Assembly: GCF_030413615.1 (NCBI RefSeq)
Contig: NZ_CP129236.1
Coordinates: 1,224,001 to 1,288,000 of the forward strand
DNA length: 64,000 nt
From: Planococcus shixiaomingii
GTDB taxonomy: Bacteria > Bacillota > Bacilli > Bacillales_A > Planococcaceae
Direction: 5' to 3'
The notes below the pieces were generated by a model. It worked only from the letters and a program-made list of their open reading frames with translations, had not been told where the DNA came from and made no database searches. A program made the translations under genes and the position numbers. Positions 17,836-29,409 of the stretch are shown piece by piece; position 1 is the stretch's first letter; the number at the start of each line of letters is the position of its first letter.

Positions 17836-19020
17836 ATGACGAAGAAAATGACCATGAAAGACGTAGACTTAAAAGGAAAACGTGTATTTTGCCGGGTGGA
17901 TTTCAATGTACCGATGTCAGCAGGACAAGTCACGGATGACACACGAATTCGTGCAGCTCTTCCGACTATTCAGTACTTGATTGAAAACGGAGCAAAAGTA
18001 ATACTTGCAAGTCACTTGGGCCGACCGAAAGGCACTGTCAACGAAGACATGAGACTGGCTGCTGCTGCAGCAAAACTGAGCGAATTATTACATAAAGAAG
18101 TTAAGAGCCTCGATGAATCAATCGGGGAAAAAGTGGAACAAGAAATTGCTTCGATGAACGAAGGCGACGTTATTTTGCTTGAAAACGTGCGTTTCCACGC
18201 AGGCGAAGAGAAAAACGACGACGAATTGGCTCAAGCATTTGCCGATTTAGCGGATGTTTTCGTCAATGACGCGTTTGGAGCAGCTCATAGAGCGCATGCA
18301 TCTACCGCAGGCATCGCGAAGTATTTGCCGTCGGTTTCCGGCTTATTGCTGGAAAAAGAACTGGACGTGTTAGGAAAAGCGTTGTCTGAACCGGACCGTC
18401 CATTTACGGCAATTATCGGCGGAGCGAAAGTAAAAGACAAAATCGGCGTAATCGACAACTTGCTGGAAAAAGTCGACAATTTATTGATCGGCGGAGGTCT
18501 TTCTTATACATTCCTGAAAGCTCAAGGCATGGAAATCGGCACTTCGCTGCTTGAAGAAGACAAGATGGATCTAGCTTTATCGTTTATCAAAAAAGCAGAA
18601 GAAAAAGGCGTGAAGCTTTATCTGCCGATCGACGTCGTCATTGCCAAGGAATTTTCAAATGACACAGAAACGAAATCGGTCAAAATCGATGAAATTCCTT
18701 CCGACTGGATGGGGCTTGATATCGGGCCAGAGACAACGAAATTGTATGCGGATGTTATTGCCGATTCCAAATTGATTCTTTGGAACGGACCGATGGGCGT
18801 GTTTGAAATGACGTCTTATGAAAATGGCACAAAATCAGTTGCAGAAGCAATGGCAAAAACAAGTGCTTATACGATTATCGGAGGAGGAGACTCGGCTGCA
18901 GCTGTAGAACAGTTCCATGTAGCAGAAAAAATGGATCATATTTCTACTGGCGGCGGAGCTTCTCTCGAATTCATGGAAGGCAAGGAATTGCCTGGCGTTA
19001 CAGCGTTAACAGATAAATAA
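17836..19020 (+). CDS. pgk: phosphoglycerate kinase
   Basis: Pgk makes ATP from 1,3-bisphosphoglycerate. The 394-residue protein has the N-terminal RVDFNVP substrate motif, ASHLGRPKG, the hinge region, and the nucleotide-binding [12 protein letters not shown] and [12 protein letters not shown] segments. The ATG follows GGGAGGT. It is a standard full-length enzyme in the lower-glycolysis operon; the gap to tpiA (about 108 bases) contains a long imperfect hairpin. Confidence 0.97.
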   Translation: MTKKMTMKDVDLKGKRVFCRVDFNVPMSAGQVTDDTRIRAALPTIQYLIENGAKVILASHLGRPKGTVNEDMRLAAAAAKLSELLHKEVKSLDESIGEKVEQEIASMNEGDVILLENVRFHAGEEKNDDELAQAFADLADVFVNDAFGAAHRAHASTAGIAKYLPSVSGLLLEKELDVLGKALSEPDRPFTAIIGGAKVKDKIGVIDNLLEKVDNLLIGGGLSYTFLKAQGMEIGTSLLEEDKMDLALSFIKKAEEKGVKLYLPIDVVIAKEFSNDTETKSVKIDEIPSDWMGLDIGPETTKLYADVIADSKLILWNGPMGVFEMTSYENGTKSVAEAMAKTSAYTIIGGGDSAAAVEQFHVAEKMDHISTGGGASLEFMEGKELPGVTALTDK

Positions 19021-19052
19021 GAAGAACTTCATTTGGTCGAGTTGGACAATTA

Positions 19053-19108
19053 AAGCTTAATCGCCAGTAAAATCCGGCGAAAGCGGGAAATTACTGGCCG
19101 TTAAAGCT
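19053..19108 (+). other. long hairpin between pgk and tpiA
   Basis: AGCTTAA...GCCAGTAA pairs with TTACTGGC...TTAAAGCT around an inner CCGGCGAAAGCGG hairpin. No T tract follows, so it is not a classic terminator; it may be an mRNA processing or stability element. It ends just before the tpiA ribosome site. Confidence 0.6.
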
Positions 19109-19128
19109 GGATAAAGGGAGTGGCTTTT

Positions 19129-19890
19129 TTGAGAAAACCAATCATTGCAGGAAACTGGAAAATGTATAAAACAGCTACCGAAGCAAACGAATTTGTTGAA
19201 AAGGCAAAAGGACTTGTTCCGAATACGGATAACGTGGACGCGGTGATTTGTGCCCCTGCCTTATTTTTGAACCAATTGGTGACTTCAGCCCAATCGAGCC
19301 CGCTTCAAATCGGCGCTCAGACGATGCATGAAGAAAACGAAGGTGCGTTTACAGGCGAAATCAGCCCGGTTCAATTGGCTGATTTGGGCGTTAAATACGT
19401 GATCATCGGCCATTCAGAACGCCGTCAATATTTTAACGAAACAGACGCTTCCGCAAACAAAAAAGTGCATGCTGCATTTGCTAATGGCTTGACGCCAATC
19501 ATGTGCGTTGGGGAAACACTTGAAGAACGCGAAAGCGGCTCAACTGGCCAAATCGTGGAAACTCAAGTAGAACAAGGCCTTTCTGGTTTGTCAGATCAGC
19601 AAGTGGCTGACCTAGTAATCGCTTATGAACCGATTTGGGCGATTGGAACGGGCAAAACAGCAACTGCTGAAGATGCCAACGAAGTTTGTGGAACGATCCG
19701 CAAGAAAGTTGCAGCTCTTTACAGCCAGGAAACGGCTGATAAAGTCCGCATCCAATACGGCGGCAGTGTTAAACCGGCCAACATTGAAGAATTGCTCGGT
19801 ATGGAACATATCGACGGTGCTTTAGTCGGCGGCGCTAGCCTTGAAGTGGAGTCTTTTGTGAAATTGCTGGAGGCTGGTTCAAATGCGTAA
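19129..19890 (+). CDS. tpiA: triosephosphate isomerase
   Basis: TpiA interconverts dihydroxyacetone phosphate and glyceraldehyde-3-phosphate. The 253-residue TIM barrel has the catalytic His in IGHSERR, the catalytic Glu in [11 protein letters not shown] and phosphate-binding YGGSVKP. The TTG at 19129 is preferred: AAGGGAG (19114-19120) lies eight bases upstream and the protein then starts [12 protein letters not shown]; the GTG at 19120 overlaps that ribosome site. The stop overlaps the gpmI start by eight bases. Confidence 0.95.
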   Translation: MRKPIIAGNWKMYKTATEANEFVEKAKGLVPNTDNVDAVICAPALFLNQLVTSAQSSPLQIGAQTMHEENEGAFTGEISPVQLADLGVKYVIIGHSERRQYFNETDASANKKVHAAFANGLTPIMCVGETLEERESGSTGQIVETQVEQGLSGLSDQQVADLVIAYEPIWAIGTGKTATAEDANEVCGTIRKKVAALYSQETADKVRIQYGGSVKPANIEELLGMEHIDGALVGGASLEVESFVKLLEAGSNA

Positions 19891-21415
19891 AGGGAAATAC
19901 CCGGCGGCACTGATCATTCTGGATGGTTTCGGTTGCCGTGAAGAAACATTTGGCAATGCAGTGGCGCAGGCGAAAAAACCAAACTTCGACACGTTGTGGA
20001 ACAGCTATCCGCATAGTCTTTTGACAGCATCCGGCGAAGCGGTCGGTTTGCCAGAAGGGCAAATGGGCAACTCGGAAGTTGGCCATTTGAATATCGGAGC
20101 AGGGCGCATTGTTTATCAAAACTTGACGCGCATCAACAAATCCATTCGAGAAGGCGATTTCTACTTGAACCCGGCATTTGTGGAAGCCATCACCCATGCG
20201 AAAGCAAACGGCAAAGCGCTGCACTTGATGGGCTTGTTGTCAGACGGCGGCGTCCATAGCCATTATGAGCATTTATTCGCTCTTTTAGAGTTGGCGAAAC
20301 AGCACGGCTTGAAAGAAGTTTTTGTTCACGGCTTTTTGGATGGACGCGACGTCGGACCAAGAACCGCACTCGGTTATGTTGAAAAAACTGAGGATAAAAT
20401 GAAAGAAATTGGTGTCGGGAAATTTGCATCGATCAGCGGACGCTATTATGCAATGGACCGCGACAATCGCTGGGAACGCGTTGAAACGGCTTATCGGGTA
20501 ATGGTGGATGGAGACGGCTCGACAGCTCCTTCAGCCATTGAAGGGATTTCCCGGTCATACACTACGGACGTTGTCGATGAATTTATCGTTCCATTTGCAA
20601 TTACAGAAGATGACAAACCGGTAGCTACGGTTAAATCCGGCGATTCGGTTATCTTTTTCAACTTCCGTCCCGACCGGGCCATTCAATTAACTTCAGTTTT
20701 CATTAATGAAAATTTTAATGGCTTCGCTAAAAGCGTGCGGCATCCAGAGGATATTTCCTTTATTACGTTTACTGCTTATAGCGATGAATTGCCGACGCTA
20801 GTAGCTTATACGGCGCAGAATTTGGTTCAAACAATCGGCGAAGTCGTGTCAGCGCATGGCTTGACGCAACTCCGGATTGCCGAAACGGAAAAATACCCGC
20901 ATGTTACATTCTTTATGAGTGGCGGGCGTGAAGATGTGTTTGAAGGAGAAGATCGAATTTTGGTCGATTCTCCGAAAGTGGCAACATATGACCTACAACC
21001 GGAAATGAGCGCTTATGAAGTGACGGACCGGCTGGTGGAGCAAATTCAAAACGATGCCCATGACTGCATCATCTTGAATTTCGCAAATCCGGATATGGTC
21101 GGACATAGCGGCATGCTGGAGCCGACCATCAAAGCGATCGAAACGGTTGATGAATGCTTGGGCCGGATTATCCAAGCGCTGCATGCCAAAGGCGGATACG
21201 CGATTGTTACTGCGGATCACGGCAATGCCGATGAAGTAGTGACGCTGGACGGTATGCCGATGACGGCCCATACGACCAATTTGGTTCCGGTCATCGTCAC
21301 TAAAAACGGAGTCGAGCTGCGGAAAGATGGAATTCTTGCAGACCTTGCACCAACGCTTTTGAAATTATTGAACGTTGAACAACCAGTAGAAATGACTGGA
21401 AAACCATTATACTAA
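19883..21415 (+). CDS. gpmI: phosphoglycerate mutase, 2,3-bisphosphoglycerate-independent
   Basis: The manganese-dependent mutase converts 3- to 2-phosphoglycerate. The 510-residue protein of the alkaline phosphatase superfamily has ILDGFG at the metal site, the phosphorylated serine in [11 protein letters not shown] (near residue 62), FLDGRDVGP, and C-terminal VTADHGNAD metal ligands. It begins within tpiA, so translation is coupled. This is the type used by Bacillales, whose activity depends on Mn and pH during sporulation. Confidence 0.96.
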   Translation: MRKGKYPAALIILDGFGCREETFGNAVAQAKKPNFDTLWNSYPHSLLTASGEAVGLPEGQMGNSEVGHLNIGAGRIVYQNLTRINKSIREGDFYLNPAFVEAITHAKANGKALHLMGLLSDGGVHSHYEHLFALLELAKQHGLKEVFVHGFLDGRDVGPRTALGYVEKTEDKMKEIGVGKFASISGRYYAMDRDNRWERVETAYRVMVDGDGSTAPSAIEGISRSYTTDVVDEFIVPFAITEDDKPVATVKSGDSVIFFNFRPDRAIQLTSVFINENFNGFAKSVRHPEDISFITFTAYSDELPTLVAYTAQNLVQTIGEVVSAHGLTQLRIAETEKYPHVTFFMSGGREDVFEGEDRILVDSPKVATYDLQPEMSAYEVTDRLVEQIQNDAHDCIILNFANPDMVGHSGMLEPTIKAIETVDECLGRIIQALHAKGGYAIVTADHGNADEVVTLDGMPMTAHTTNLVPVIVTKNGVELRKDGILADLAPTLLKLLNVEQPVEMTGKPLY

Positions 21416-22735
<1,320 letters not shown>

Positions 22736-22830
22736 GCGATCAGCCATCTTTTTCCTCTCGCTATTGTCTTAGTTCAAAAATTTTGATAAACTAAATGATA
22801 GTGTTAGGTTCTTTTCAGGAGGTGGAATTT

Positions 22831-23058
22831 ATGCATACGTTGTTAATGACTTTACTCGTCATCGTATCGCTCGCATTGATCGTTGTCGTATTATTACAAT
22901 CAGGGAAAAGTGCAGGTCTTTCAGGAGCCATCTCCGGTGGAGCTGAGCAACTTTTTGGCAAGCAAAAAGCACGCGGGGTGGACTTGATCCTTCACCGGGT
23001 TACGATTGTACTTGCTGCCTTATTCTTTATACTGGCTATCGCCGTAACGAAAGTTTAA
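22831..23058 (+). CDS. secG: preprotein translocase subunit SecG
   Basis: SecG is the small accessory subunit of SecYEG. The 75-residue protein has two membrane helices (about residues 3-22 and 50-71) separated by the conserved loop [27 protein letters not shown]. The ATG at 22831 follows CAGGAGGTGG; the longer frame from 22795 is rejected. It precedes est-rnr-smpB-ssrA, as in B. subtilis. Confidence 0.95.
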   Translation: MHTLLMTLLVIVSLALIVVVLLQSGKSAGLSGAISGGAEQLFGKQKARGVDLILHRVTIVLAALFFILAIAVTKV

Positions 23059-23070
23059 TGTAGATGATCT

Positions 23071-23106
23071 ACGCCTAACCGATCTTTGGTTAGGCGTTTT
23101 CTTTTT
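23071..23106 (+). terminator. terminator after secG
   Basis: ACGCCTAACC pairs perfectly with GGTTAGGCGT around GATCTTT and is followed by TTTCTTTTT. Confidence 0.92.
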
Positions 23107-23120
23107 ATGGGGTTTAGTAT

Positions 23121-23247
23121 TGAAGAAATCGCTTCAGGCAGACGCTTTCCGCGGGCACGGCCTCAGCCGCTTCCCTCGCTGCGCTCAGTCCAGGGTCTTC
23201 GGCTCGTGCTGTCCCGCAGGAGTCGCCGCCTTCCGCTCTTTCTTCTT
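23121..23247 (-). repeat. structured intergenic repeat, family 1, copy D (inverted)
   Basis: On the minus strand this reads GGCGACTCCTGCGGGACAGC, a variable middle, then GCCCGCGGAAAGCGTCTGCC, the same frame as copies A, B and C but with a different outer stem. A 60-codon frame that covers it (23086-23268) is an artefact of the repeat. Confidence 0.8.
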
Positions 23248-23335
23248 AGTTTAATATTAATTTTATAAAAAGCTTTATTTTTGAATATGATGTTAGGTGT
23301 ATATTTCTAAAATGGCTCTGTTTTTTACAGAAACA

Positions 23336-23436
23336 GAGCGCCGGCGCGTCCACGGGCTAGGCGAAGCAATAAGACGGATGTTTTTCCCGGCTTATTGTGG
23401 GAGCCATGCCCAGAGCGACCGAAGCGGTCTATAGAA
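23336..23436 (-). repeat. structured intergenic repeat, family 2, copy 2 (inverted)
   Basis: The minus strand is almost identical to 12496-12590, including the CAATAAG...CTTATTG hairpin and the GGACGCGCCGGCGCT end. The two copies are about 10.8 kb apart in opposite orientation. Confidence 0.88.
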
Positions 23437-23489
23437 GGTTAACTATTTTCAACTTAACGAAACTTTAACAACTAAATGGAGGGATTTTG

Positions 23490-24236
23490 ATGCGAGTATC
23501 GCAGCCAAAACCATTTTTCTTTAAATCAGGGCCTCGTGCTGTTTTATTGCTGCACGGGTTTACAGGAAATTCAGCGGACGTGCGCATGCTTGGGCGTTTT
23601 CTTGAGAAGCATGGCTACACTTCACTGGCACCTCATTATGCCGGTCACGGTGTGGAACCGGAAAAGTTGCTGGGCACAGGTCCAGCTGACTGGTGGAAGG
23701 ATGCAGAAGCCGCTTTTCAGCAGTTGAAGAATGAAGGATACGAAGAAATCGCAATCGCCGGTTTGTCTTTAGGCGGCGTATTCACGTTGAAATTGGGGTA
23801 TACATTCCCTGTAAAGGGGCTAATCACGATGTGTGCGCCGATGTATATGAAAACGACCAATCTAATGTACGAAGGTGTATTGAAATATGCGCGTGAATAC
23901 AAGAAATATGAAGGAAAAGACCAGGCTGTTATCGAAGAAGAAATGAAGAAGTTCCAAGAAACCCCGATGGAGTCTTTAGATGATCTCCGCAAGTTAATTG
24001 CAGATGTTCGAGCACATGTTGATCATGTGTACGCCCCATTGTTTGTGGTTCAAGGTTCTTTGGATGATGTCATTAACCCAGATTCCGCCAATGTGATTTA
24101 CGAAGAAGCGGAGTCTTTTGATAAAAAAATTAAATGGTACGAGAAATCCGGGCATGTTATTACGCTCGATCAAGAAAAATCGCAACTGCACCACGATGTG
24201 TTAGAATTTCTCGATTCGCTCGATTGGAGTGAATGA
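23490..24236 (+). CDS. est: carboxylesterase / monoacylglycerol lipase-like (YvaK family)
   Basis: The 248-residue alpha/beta hydrolase has an HGFTG oxyanion loop, the nucleophile elbow GLSLGG (S about 93), an acid in GSLDDVINP and the catalytic His in SGHVITLD. It resembles the Geobacillus Est30 / B. subtilis YvaK esterases that cleave short-chain acyl esters. The ATG at 23490 follows GGAGGG; a TTG one codon earlier is less likely. Its stop overlaps an in-frame start in the rnr leader, but the likely rnr ATG is about 24 bases on. Confidence 0.9.
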   Translation: MRVSQPKPFFFKSGPRAVLLLHGFTGNSADVRMLGRFLEKHGYTSLAPHYAGHGVEPEKLLGTGPADWWKDAEAAFQQLKNEGYEEIAIAGLSLGGVFTLKLGYTFPVKGLITMCAPMYMKTTNLMYEGVLKYAREYKKYEGKDQAVIEEEMKKFQETPMESLDDLRKLIADVRAHVDHVYAPLFVVQGSLDDVINPDSANVIYEEAESFDKKIKWYEKSGHVITLDQEKSQLHHDVLEFLDSLDWSE

Positions 24237-24259
24237 GACCGTCAGAAGGAGGAGTATAC

Positions 24260-26575
24260 ATGGCTACAAATGAAATGACGCTAGATCAACGATTATTAAC
24301 ATTTATGCGCGAAGACGCATACAAGCCGTTGACCGTTCAGGAAATAGAAGAACAATTTGGATTTGATGATGCAGATGAATTTAAAGAATTGGTGAAAACC
24401 TTAGTGAAACTCGAGGAAAAAGGACTGCTTGTCCGCTCGAGATCAAACCGCTACGGAGTTCCGGAGCGCATGAATTTAATGCGCGGAAGATTTATCGGAC
24501 ACGCAAAAGGCTTTGGTTTTGTAGCACCGGAAGAAGCGGGACTTGATGATGTCTTTATTCCACCGAATGAAGTGAACGGAGCAGTAAATGGCGACACGGT
24601 AATGATCCGGGTTTCTGAAAGTTCTTCAGGTGACCGCCGCGAAGGAGCCATTATCCGTATTTTGGAACGCGGAACGACGAAAGTGGTCGGGTCCTTCCAA
24701 GACAACAAAGGATTCGGCTTTGTCGTATCCGATGACAAGAAAATGAATATCGATATTTTTATCGCCAAAGAAAATACGCTCGGTGCAGTTGACGGACATA
24801 AAGTAGTTGTTGAAATTACGGAATGGCCGAACGGACACAAATCGGCAACCGGTATGGTAACGCAAATCTTGGGTCATAAAAACGACCCAGGCGTGGATAT
24901 CTTATCGATCATTCACAAATACGGCATTGAAACCGAGTTTCCGGAAGACGTGATTGAACAAGCGAACAATGTACCGGACTCGATTGACCCGGCTGATTTA
25001 AGAGACCGCCGCGATCTTCGCGACCAGCAGATCGTCACGATTGACGGAGCTGACGCAAAAGACTTGGATGATGCGGTACAAGTCGTGAAATTGGAAGATG
25101 GTACGTATAAACTGGGCGTTCATATCGCAGACGTTAGCCATTACGTGACGGAAGATTCGCCGATTGACCGCGAAGCGTATGACCGCGCAACGAGCATTTA
25201 CTTGACGGACCGCGTTATTCCGATGATTCCTCACCGTTTATCAAATGGGATTTGCTCATTGAATCCGCAAGTGGACCGCTTGACTCTTTCTTGTGAAATG
25301 ATTTTCAGTGATCAAGGGGAATTGTTGTCGCACGATATCTTCCAAAGTGTTATCAATACGTCAGCGCGTATGACGTATACCGATGTTTACGAAATTTTGG
25401 AGCAGGACAACCAGGAACTAAAAGAGAAATACGCAGAACTTGTTCCTATGTTCGAACTAATGGGAGAATTGGCTGCTATATTACGCGAGAAGCGAATGAA
25501 TAGAGGCGCGATTGATTTCGATTTCAAAGAATCGAAAGTATTGGTTGATGAAGAAGGTTATCCAATTGACGTTGTTGTTCGTGAACGCACAGTTGCTGAA
25601 AAACTGATTGAAGAGTTTATGTTGGCTGCCAACGAAACAGTAGCGGAACATTTCCACCGCATGGAAGTGCCTGCACTTTACCGCATTCACGAAGATCCGA
25701 AACCGGAAAAACTGCAGCGGTTCTTCGAATTCGTTACCAACTTTGGTATCGTCGTAAAAGGAACAAGCAATCAAGTGCATCCAGCTGCATTGCAGAAAAT
25801 CATCCGTTCGATCGAAGGATTGCCTGAAGAGCCGGTTATCTCAACGATGATGCTTCGCTCGATGCAACAAGCGAAATACTCAGCGGAAAGCCTGGGGCAT
25901 TTCGGTTTATCTACTGAATTCTATACGCATTTTACATCACCGATCCGTCGTTATCCGGATTTGGTCGTTCACCGTTTGATTCGCGCTTATATCATCAATA
26001 AAGATCTGTCTAAAGCGACGATCATGCATTGGGAAGCAAACATGGATGACATTGCTGAACATACATCAGAACGCGAACGCCGTGCAGTTGAAGCGGAACG
26101 CGATACCGATGCATTGAAGAAAGCTCAATATATGCAGGATAAAATTGGTGAAGAGTTTGATGGCGTCATTTCGTCTGTTACGAACTTCGGATTGTTTATC
26201 GAATTGCCGAATACAATCGAAGGTTTGGTCCACGTATCGAATATGACGGATGATTTCTACCGCTTCGATGACCGCTCGATGATGATGATCGGGGAACGCA
26301 CGAACAAGCAATTCCGCATTGGTGATGAGATCAAGATCAAAGTGATCGGCGTCAAACCGGAAGAGTCATCCATCGACTTTGAAATTTCCGGCATGATCCA
26401 AAGCCCGCGCCGTCCAAGAAGAGACGCACCAAAAGTGATCCGGGCGACGAAAAAAGAAGGCACCGGCACGAAGAGACAAGGCGAAGCGGGACCAACAAGT
26501 AAGCCGAAAAACAAAAAGAAAAAGTTTTATGAAGGCGCTGCGAAAAAATCAGGCGCACGCAGAAAGAGAAAATAA
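24260..26575 (+). CDS. rnr: ribonuclease R
   Basis: RNase R is a processive 3'-5' exoribonuclease able to degrade structured RNA and works with SmpB-tmRNA in clearing defective messages. The 771-residue protein has an N-terminal winged HTH (about 10-70), two cold-shock-like OB domains (70-215), the RNB catalytic core with [12 protein letters not shown], a C-terminal S1 domain (about 630-715) and a lysine/arginine-rich tail (KNKKKKF, ARRKRK). The ATG at 24260 follows AAGGAGGAG; the longer frame from 24233 crosses it. Confidence 0.96.
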   Translation: MATNEMTLDQRLLTFMREDAYKPLTVQEIEEQFGFDDADEFKELVKTLVKLEEKGLLVRSRSNRYGVPERMNLMRGRFIGHAKGFGFVAPEEAGLDDVFIPPNEVNGAVNGDTVMIRVSESSSGDRREGAIIRILERGTTKVVGSFQDNKGFGFVVSDDKKMNIDIFIAKENTLGAVDGHKVVVEITEWPNGHKSATGMVTQILGHKNDPGVDILSIIHKYGIETEFPEDVIEQANNVPDSIDPADLRDRRDLRDQQIVTIDGADAKDLDDAVQVVKLEDGTYKLGVHIADVSHYVTEDSPIDREAYDRATSIYLTDRVIPMIPHRLSNGICSLNPQVDRLTLSCEMIFSDQGELLSHDIFQSVINTSARMTYTDVYEILEQDNQELKEKYAELVPMFELMGELAAILREKRMNRGAIDFDFKESKVLVDEEGYPIDVVVRERTVAEKLIEEFMLAANETVAEHFHRMEVPALYRIHEDPKPEKLQRFFEFVTNFGIVVKGTSNQVHPAALQKIIRSIEGLPEEPVISTMMLRSMQQAKYSAESLGHFGLSTEFYTHFTSPIRRYPDLVVHRLIRAYIINKDLSKATIMHWEANMDDIAEHTSERERRAVEAERDTDALKKAQYMQDKIGEEFDGVISSVTNFGLFIELPNTIEGLVHVSNMTDDFYRFDDRSMMMIGERTNKQFRIGDEIKIKVIGVKPEESSIDFEISGMIQSPRRPRRDAPKVIRATKKEGTGTKRQGEAGPTSKPKNKKKKFYEGAAKKSGARRKRK

Positions 26576-26602
26576 GGAAGCGGCTTAACTGCCGCCTCTT
26601 TT
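26574..26602 (+). terminator. weak hairpin between rnr and smpB
   Basis: AGCGGC and GCCGCCT around TTAACT are followed by CTTTT. It is too weak to exclude read-through into smpB. Confidence 0.4.
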
Positions 26603-26625
26603 AACTGTACATGGGGTGAAAAAAC

Positions 26626-27090
26626 ATGGCAAAAGGTGACGGAAAAGTTATCGCGCAAAACAAAAAAGCGACATTTGATTATTTTATTGAAGAAACGATT
26701 GAAGCGGGTATTGTGTTGCTGGGAACCGAAATAAAATCAGCACGCAAAGGCAAAGTGCAACTGGTTGATGCGTTCGTGCGGATCCGAAACGGAGAAGCAT
26801 GGATTTCGAATATGCATATTGCGCCTTATGAACAAGGGAACATCTTTAATCATGAACCGACGCGTGTTCGGAAGCTATTGCTGCACAAAAAGCAGATCAA
26901 TGAATTGATCGGGGTATCCAAGGTCCAGGGCTCAAATATTATTCCGTTGAAGATGTACTTGAAGGATGGATACGCAAAAGTTTTGCTTGGCGTCGGTAAA
27001 GGGAAGAAGAACTACGATAAGCGCCAAGATTTGAAGCAAAAAGACGCGAAACGGGAAATTGATCGTGCATTAAAAGACCGCAGCCGTTAA
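26626..27090 (+). CDS. smpB: SsrA-binding protein SmpB
   Basis: SmpB carries tmRNA to stalled ribosomes. The 154-residue protein begins with the characteristic [16 protein letters not shown] and has [20 protein letters not shown] and the basic C-terminal tail ([23 protein letters not shown]) that probes the empty mRNA channel. The ATG follows GGGGTG. The tmRNA gene it serves is directly downstream. Confidence 0.97.
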   Translation: MAKGDGKVIAQNKKATFDYFIEETIEAGIVLLGTEIKSARKGKVQLVDAFVRIRNGEAWISNMHIAPYEQGNIFNHEPTRVRKLLLHKKQINELIGVSKVQGSNIIPLKMYLKDGYAKVLLGVGKGKKNYDKRQDLKQKDAKREIDRALKDRSR

Positions 27091-27093
27091 TGC

Positions 27094-27122
27094 TTGAAGT
27101 CTGACCATTATTGTCTTATAAT
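27094..27122 (+). promoter_or_regulatory. promoter of ssrA
   Basis: TTGAAG (27094-27099) and TATAAT (27117-27122) are 17 bases apart, about 50 bases before the mature tmRNA 5' end, leaving a short leader for RNase P removal. Confidence 0.8.
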
Positions 27123-27173
27123 ATCTATATAACACATGCACAGAAGTTCTTCTTCCGTGTTCCTTTATAATGA

Positions 27174-27524
27174 GGGGACGTTACGGATTCGACAGGGATG
27201 ATCTGGGCTTGAGTTGCGCGTCGGAGGGTCGGCTTCGTCACAAACGCACTTATAATAACAGGCAAAACAAACCAAAACCTAGCATTCGCAGCGTAAGCTC
27301 GGATCTGCTTTATTCATCCATCGCCCATGTGGCTGGGTAAAGCTCAACTTTAGTGGGATACGGTCGGCAGTGCCACTTGAGCTGCAGGCAAGAGATTTTC
27401 AAGTTAGTGCCCAGGACGCCCGCTTATTGGCAGATTGGCGCATGAAACCCTAATAAGTAAGCTACACGCGTAGAGGCTCAAGTAGCGGAGTTTCTGGACG
27501 CGGGTTCGACTCCCGCCGTCTCCA
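27174..27524 (+). ncRNA. ssrA: tmRNA (SsrA)
   Basis: The one-piece tmRNA begins GGGGACGTTACGGATTCGAC and ends with the T arm GGGTTCGACTCCC and CGTCTCC; 5' GGGGACG pairs with 3' CGTCTCC as a tRNA-like acceptor stem, discriminator A. The tag reading frame is 27261-27293 and encodes GKTNQNLAFAA followed by TAA (27294-27296), giving the usual AA degradation end. CCA is not encoded. The 3' end is a classic integration target, and partial copies of it lie at 34393 and 42084. Confidence 0.95.
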
Positions 27525-27527
27525 TAG
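27502..27527 (+). other. att-like site 1: 3' end of ssrA
   Basis: The T-arm/acceptor segment of ssrA plus CATAG is repeated with two mismatches in 23 bases at 34395-34417. Islands inserted into tmRNA genes regenerate the 3' end in this way, so this is read as the left boundary of accessory DNA. Confidence 0.7.
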
Positions 27528-27550
27528 ATTAATTTCATGGAGTTTCATAG

Positions 27551-27594
27551 AACGTCAAAATCCTTGATATACCAAGGGTTTTGGCGTTTTTTGA
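27551..27594 (+). terminator. terminator T1 after ssrA
   Basis: AACGTCAAAATCCTTG pairs with CAAGGGTTTTGGCGTT (two G-U pairs) and is followed by TTTTTTGATGTCATGG. The 3' arm GGTTTTGGCGTTTTT and the downstream bases recur at 34456 and 42134. Confidence 0.9.
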
Positions 27595-27892
27595 TGTCAT
27601 GGAATTTCATAGAATATCAAATAAACCTAGTCAAAACCTTGTCAGTAACCTCGTCACTCAATGATGAAAGGGTTAAACGTTATCCCAATCACTAATAGTA
27701 TAATTTCCATTTATCATGAAAAGTAGTAAGAATAATTTTTGTTTTCATATAATTATGATAACATTATTTATAATGGAGTTTTATATTTTAGCTATGATAT
27801 GAAAGTCTTAACCAATTTTTGGTACTGGGTTTCAGGGGACTGAATTTTAGTATATATTCAGTTTAATATTTTAGGAAAGGGGAGGAAAAACG
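27595..27892. other. AT-rich gene-free leader before the sugar dehydrogenase
   Basis: This stretch is very AT-rich and holds no supported gene. TCATGGAGTTTCATAGAA (27537) recurs nearby as TCATGGAATTTCATAGAA (27597), a short direct duplication flanking T1. No confident promoter was identified. Confidence 0.5.
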
Positions 27893-29230
27893 ATGACGAA
27901 AGTTTCGTGGTCAAGATTACTGTTCTTTACAATGCTGATCTTTTTATTGGCTTTGGCAGCATGTGGCAATGGTGATACTTCAGACGAAGAATCAACTGCT
28001 GACTCGGATGCTACAACAGAAGAAAGTGCTGACAAGAGCCCTGAAACAGCAGAAGGTACTGACGAGGGCGTTGAGGAAAGTGCAGATGGAGAAGCTGCAG
28101 AGACTGAACCAAAAGTTACTGAGTTTGAACCAGCATTTCCAGAACAAACAAGAGCACCTGCAATAGAGACTGAAACAGAACTTGATGTGGAAGTTGTTGT
28201 TGACGGTCTTGGCGTGTCTTGGGGTATGGCAGAGTTTGAACCAAACCGCTTACTTGTTACGCAAAGAGATTCAGCAGAACTTCTTATTGTAAACCTTAAT
28301 GAGTTCTCTGTTTCAGAACCAATCGAAGGTACACCAGAAGTAAATAGCGAAGGTCAAGGTGGTTTACTTGATGTAACCATTGCACCTGATTTTGAAGATT
28401 CAAGATTAGTATTTTTGACGTTTTCTCAAGATGTCGAAGGTGGTACTGTAACTGCTGTCGGTAAAGGTGTTTTATCAGAGGATGAAGCCTCACTTGAAGA
28501 TTTTGAAGTAATCTTCCAAGCCGAACCAGCATATGATGGTGACTTACACTATGGTGGACGTATTATCTTTGATGATGAGGGCAACCTATTCTTAACAACT
28601 GGTGAACGTTCAGATGATCCAATTCGCGAACGTGCACAAGACTTGGATGCTTACTTAGGTAAAGTAATTCACATTACACAAGATGGAGAAGCAGTAGATA
28701 CGAATCCATTTATTGAAGATGAAGACGCACTGGGTGGCATTTACAGCTACGGTCACCGTAATATTCAAGGTGTAGACTTCCACCCTGAAACAGGAGACTT
28801 ATGGATTGTTGAATTCGGTCCACAAGCTGGGGATGAACTGAATATTATTGAACCAGGCAATAACTATGGGTGGCCGATTGTTTCTTATGGTATCGAGTAT
28901 ACTGGTGAATTAATCAATGATGGTATTTCAGAACACGAAGCGCAAGGCTTTGTTGAACCAAGATATTATTGGGATCCAACAAGTGCGCCAAGTGGTATGG
29001 CATTCTATGATAACGATGCAATTCCTGAATGGGAGAACAACTTGTTCATCGGTGGTTTAGTGTCGAGCTATATTGCACGTGTCGTTATTGAAGGTGACAC
29101 CATCGTTGGAGAAGAACGTCTATTAACTGATGAAGGCGAACGTTTCCGTGATATTCTTGTAACTGAGGATGGTGCGCTTATTGCAATTACTGATGGCGGT
29201 GTGATTTATAAGATTACTGCAGCAGGTTAA
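27893..29230 (+). CDS. PQQ-dependent sugar dehydrogenase-like lipoprotein (YliI/GSDH family)
   Basis: The 445-residue protein has a lipoprotein signal with lipobox LAAC (C24), an acidic threonine/serine-rich linker (residues about 27-75), and a six-bladed propeller of the soluble glucose/aldose dehydrogenase family (GGLLDVTIAPDFEDS, LHYGGRIIFDDEGNLFLTTGE, YSYGHRNIQGVDFHPETG). It should sit on the outer face of the membrane; no PQQ synthesis genes are in the window, so cofactor use is uncertain. GGGGAGG precedes the ATG. The codons after its stop stay open and acidic for 21 residues (to 29293), as if a longer C-terminus had been truncated. It lies in the AT-rich module next to ssrA. Confidence 0.85.
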   Translation: MTKVSWSRLLFFTMLIFLLALAACGNGDTSDEESTADSDATTEESADKSPETAEGTDEGVEESADGEAAETEPKVTEFEPAFPEQTRAPAIETETELDVEVVVDGLGVSWGMAEFEPNRLLVTQRDSAELLIVNLNEFSVSEPIEGTPEVNSEGQGGLLDVTIAPDFEDSRLVFLTFSQDVEGGTVTAVGKGVLSEDEASLEDFEVIFQAEPAYDGDLHYGGRIIFDDEGNLFLTTGERSDDPIRERAQDLDAYLGKVIHITQDGEAVDTNPFIEDEDALGGIYSYGHRNIQGVDFHPETGDLWIVEFGPQAGDELNIIEPGNNYGWPIVSYGIEYTGELINDGISEHEAQGFVEPRYYWDPTSAPSGMAFYDNDAIPEWENNLFIGGLVSSYIARVVIEGDTIVGEERLLTDEGERFRDILVTEDGALIAITDGGVIYKITAAG

Positions 29231-29362
29231 GGTGGCGCAGTTGAAAGCACGGAAGAAGACGATGTTGATACTGATGAAGACGACGACGCTAAATAATTTA
29301 TTATTCTCTAAAAGCACCCAACCTTATGTCTATGTCATTAACTTAAGGCGCTTGACAATATT

Positions 29363-29409
29363 AAAGAAGCAGGCATTCATGGAAATCCATGAATGCCTGC
29401 TTCTTTTTT
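29363..29409 (+). terminator. terminator after the sugar dehydrogenase
   Basis: An 18-20 bp near-perfect stem (AAGAAGCAGGCATTCATGG with CCATGAATGCCTGCTTCTT), loop AAAT, followed by TTTTTT. Confidence 0.95.

Noticed and set aside
23086..23268. 60-codon frame after secG
   Set aside because: It coincides with an inverted copy of intergenic repeat family 1.
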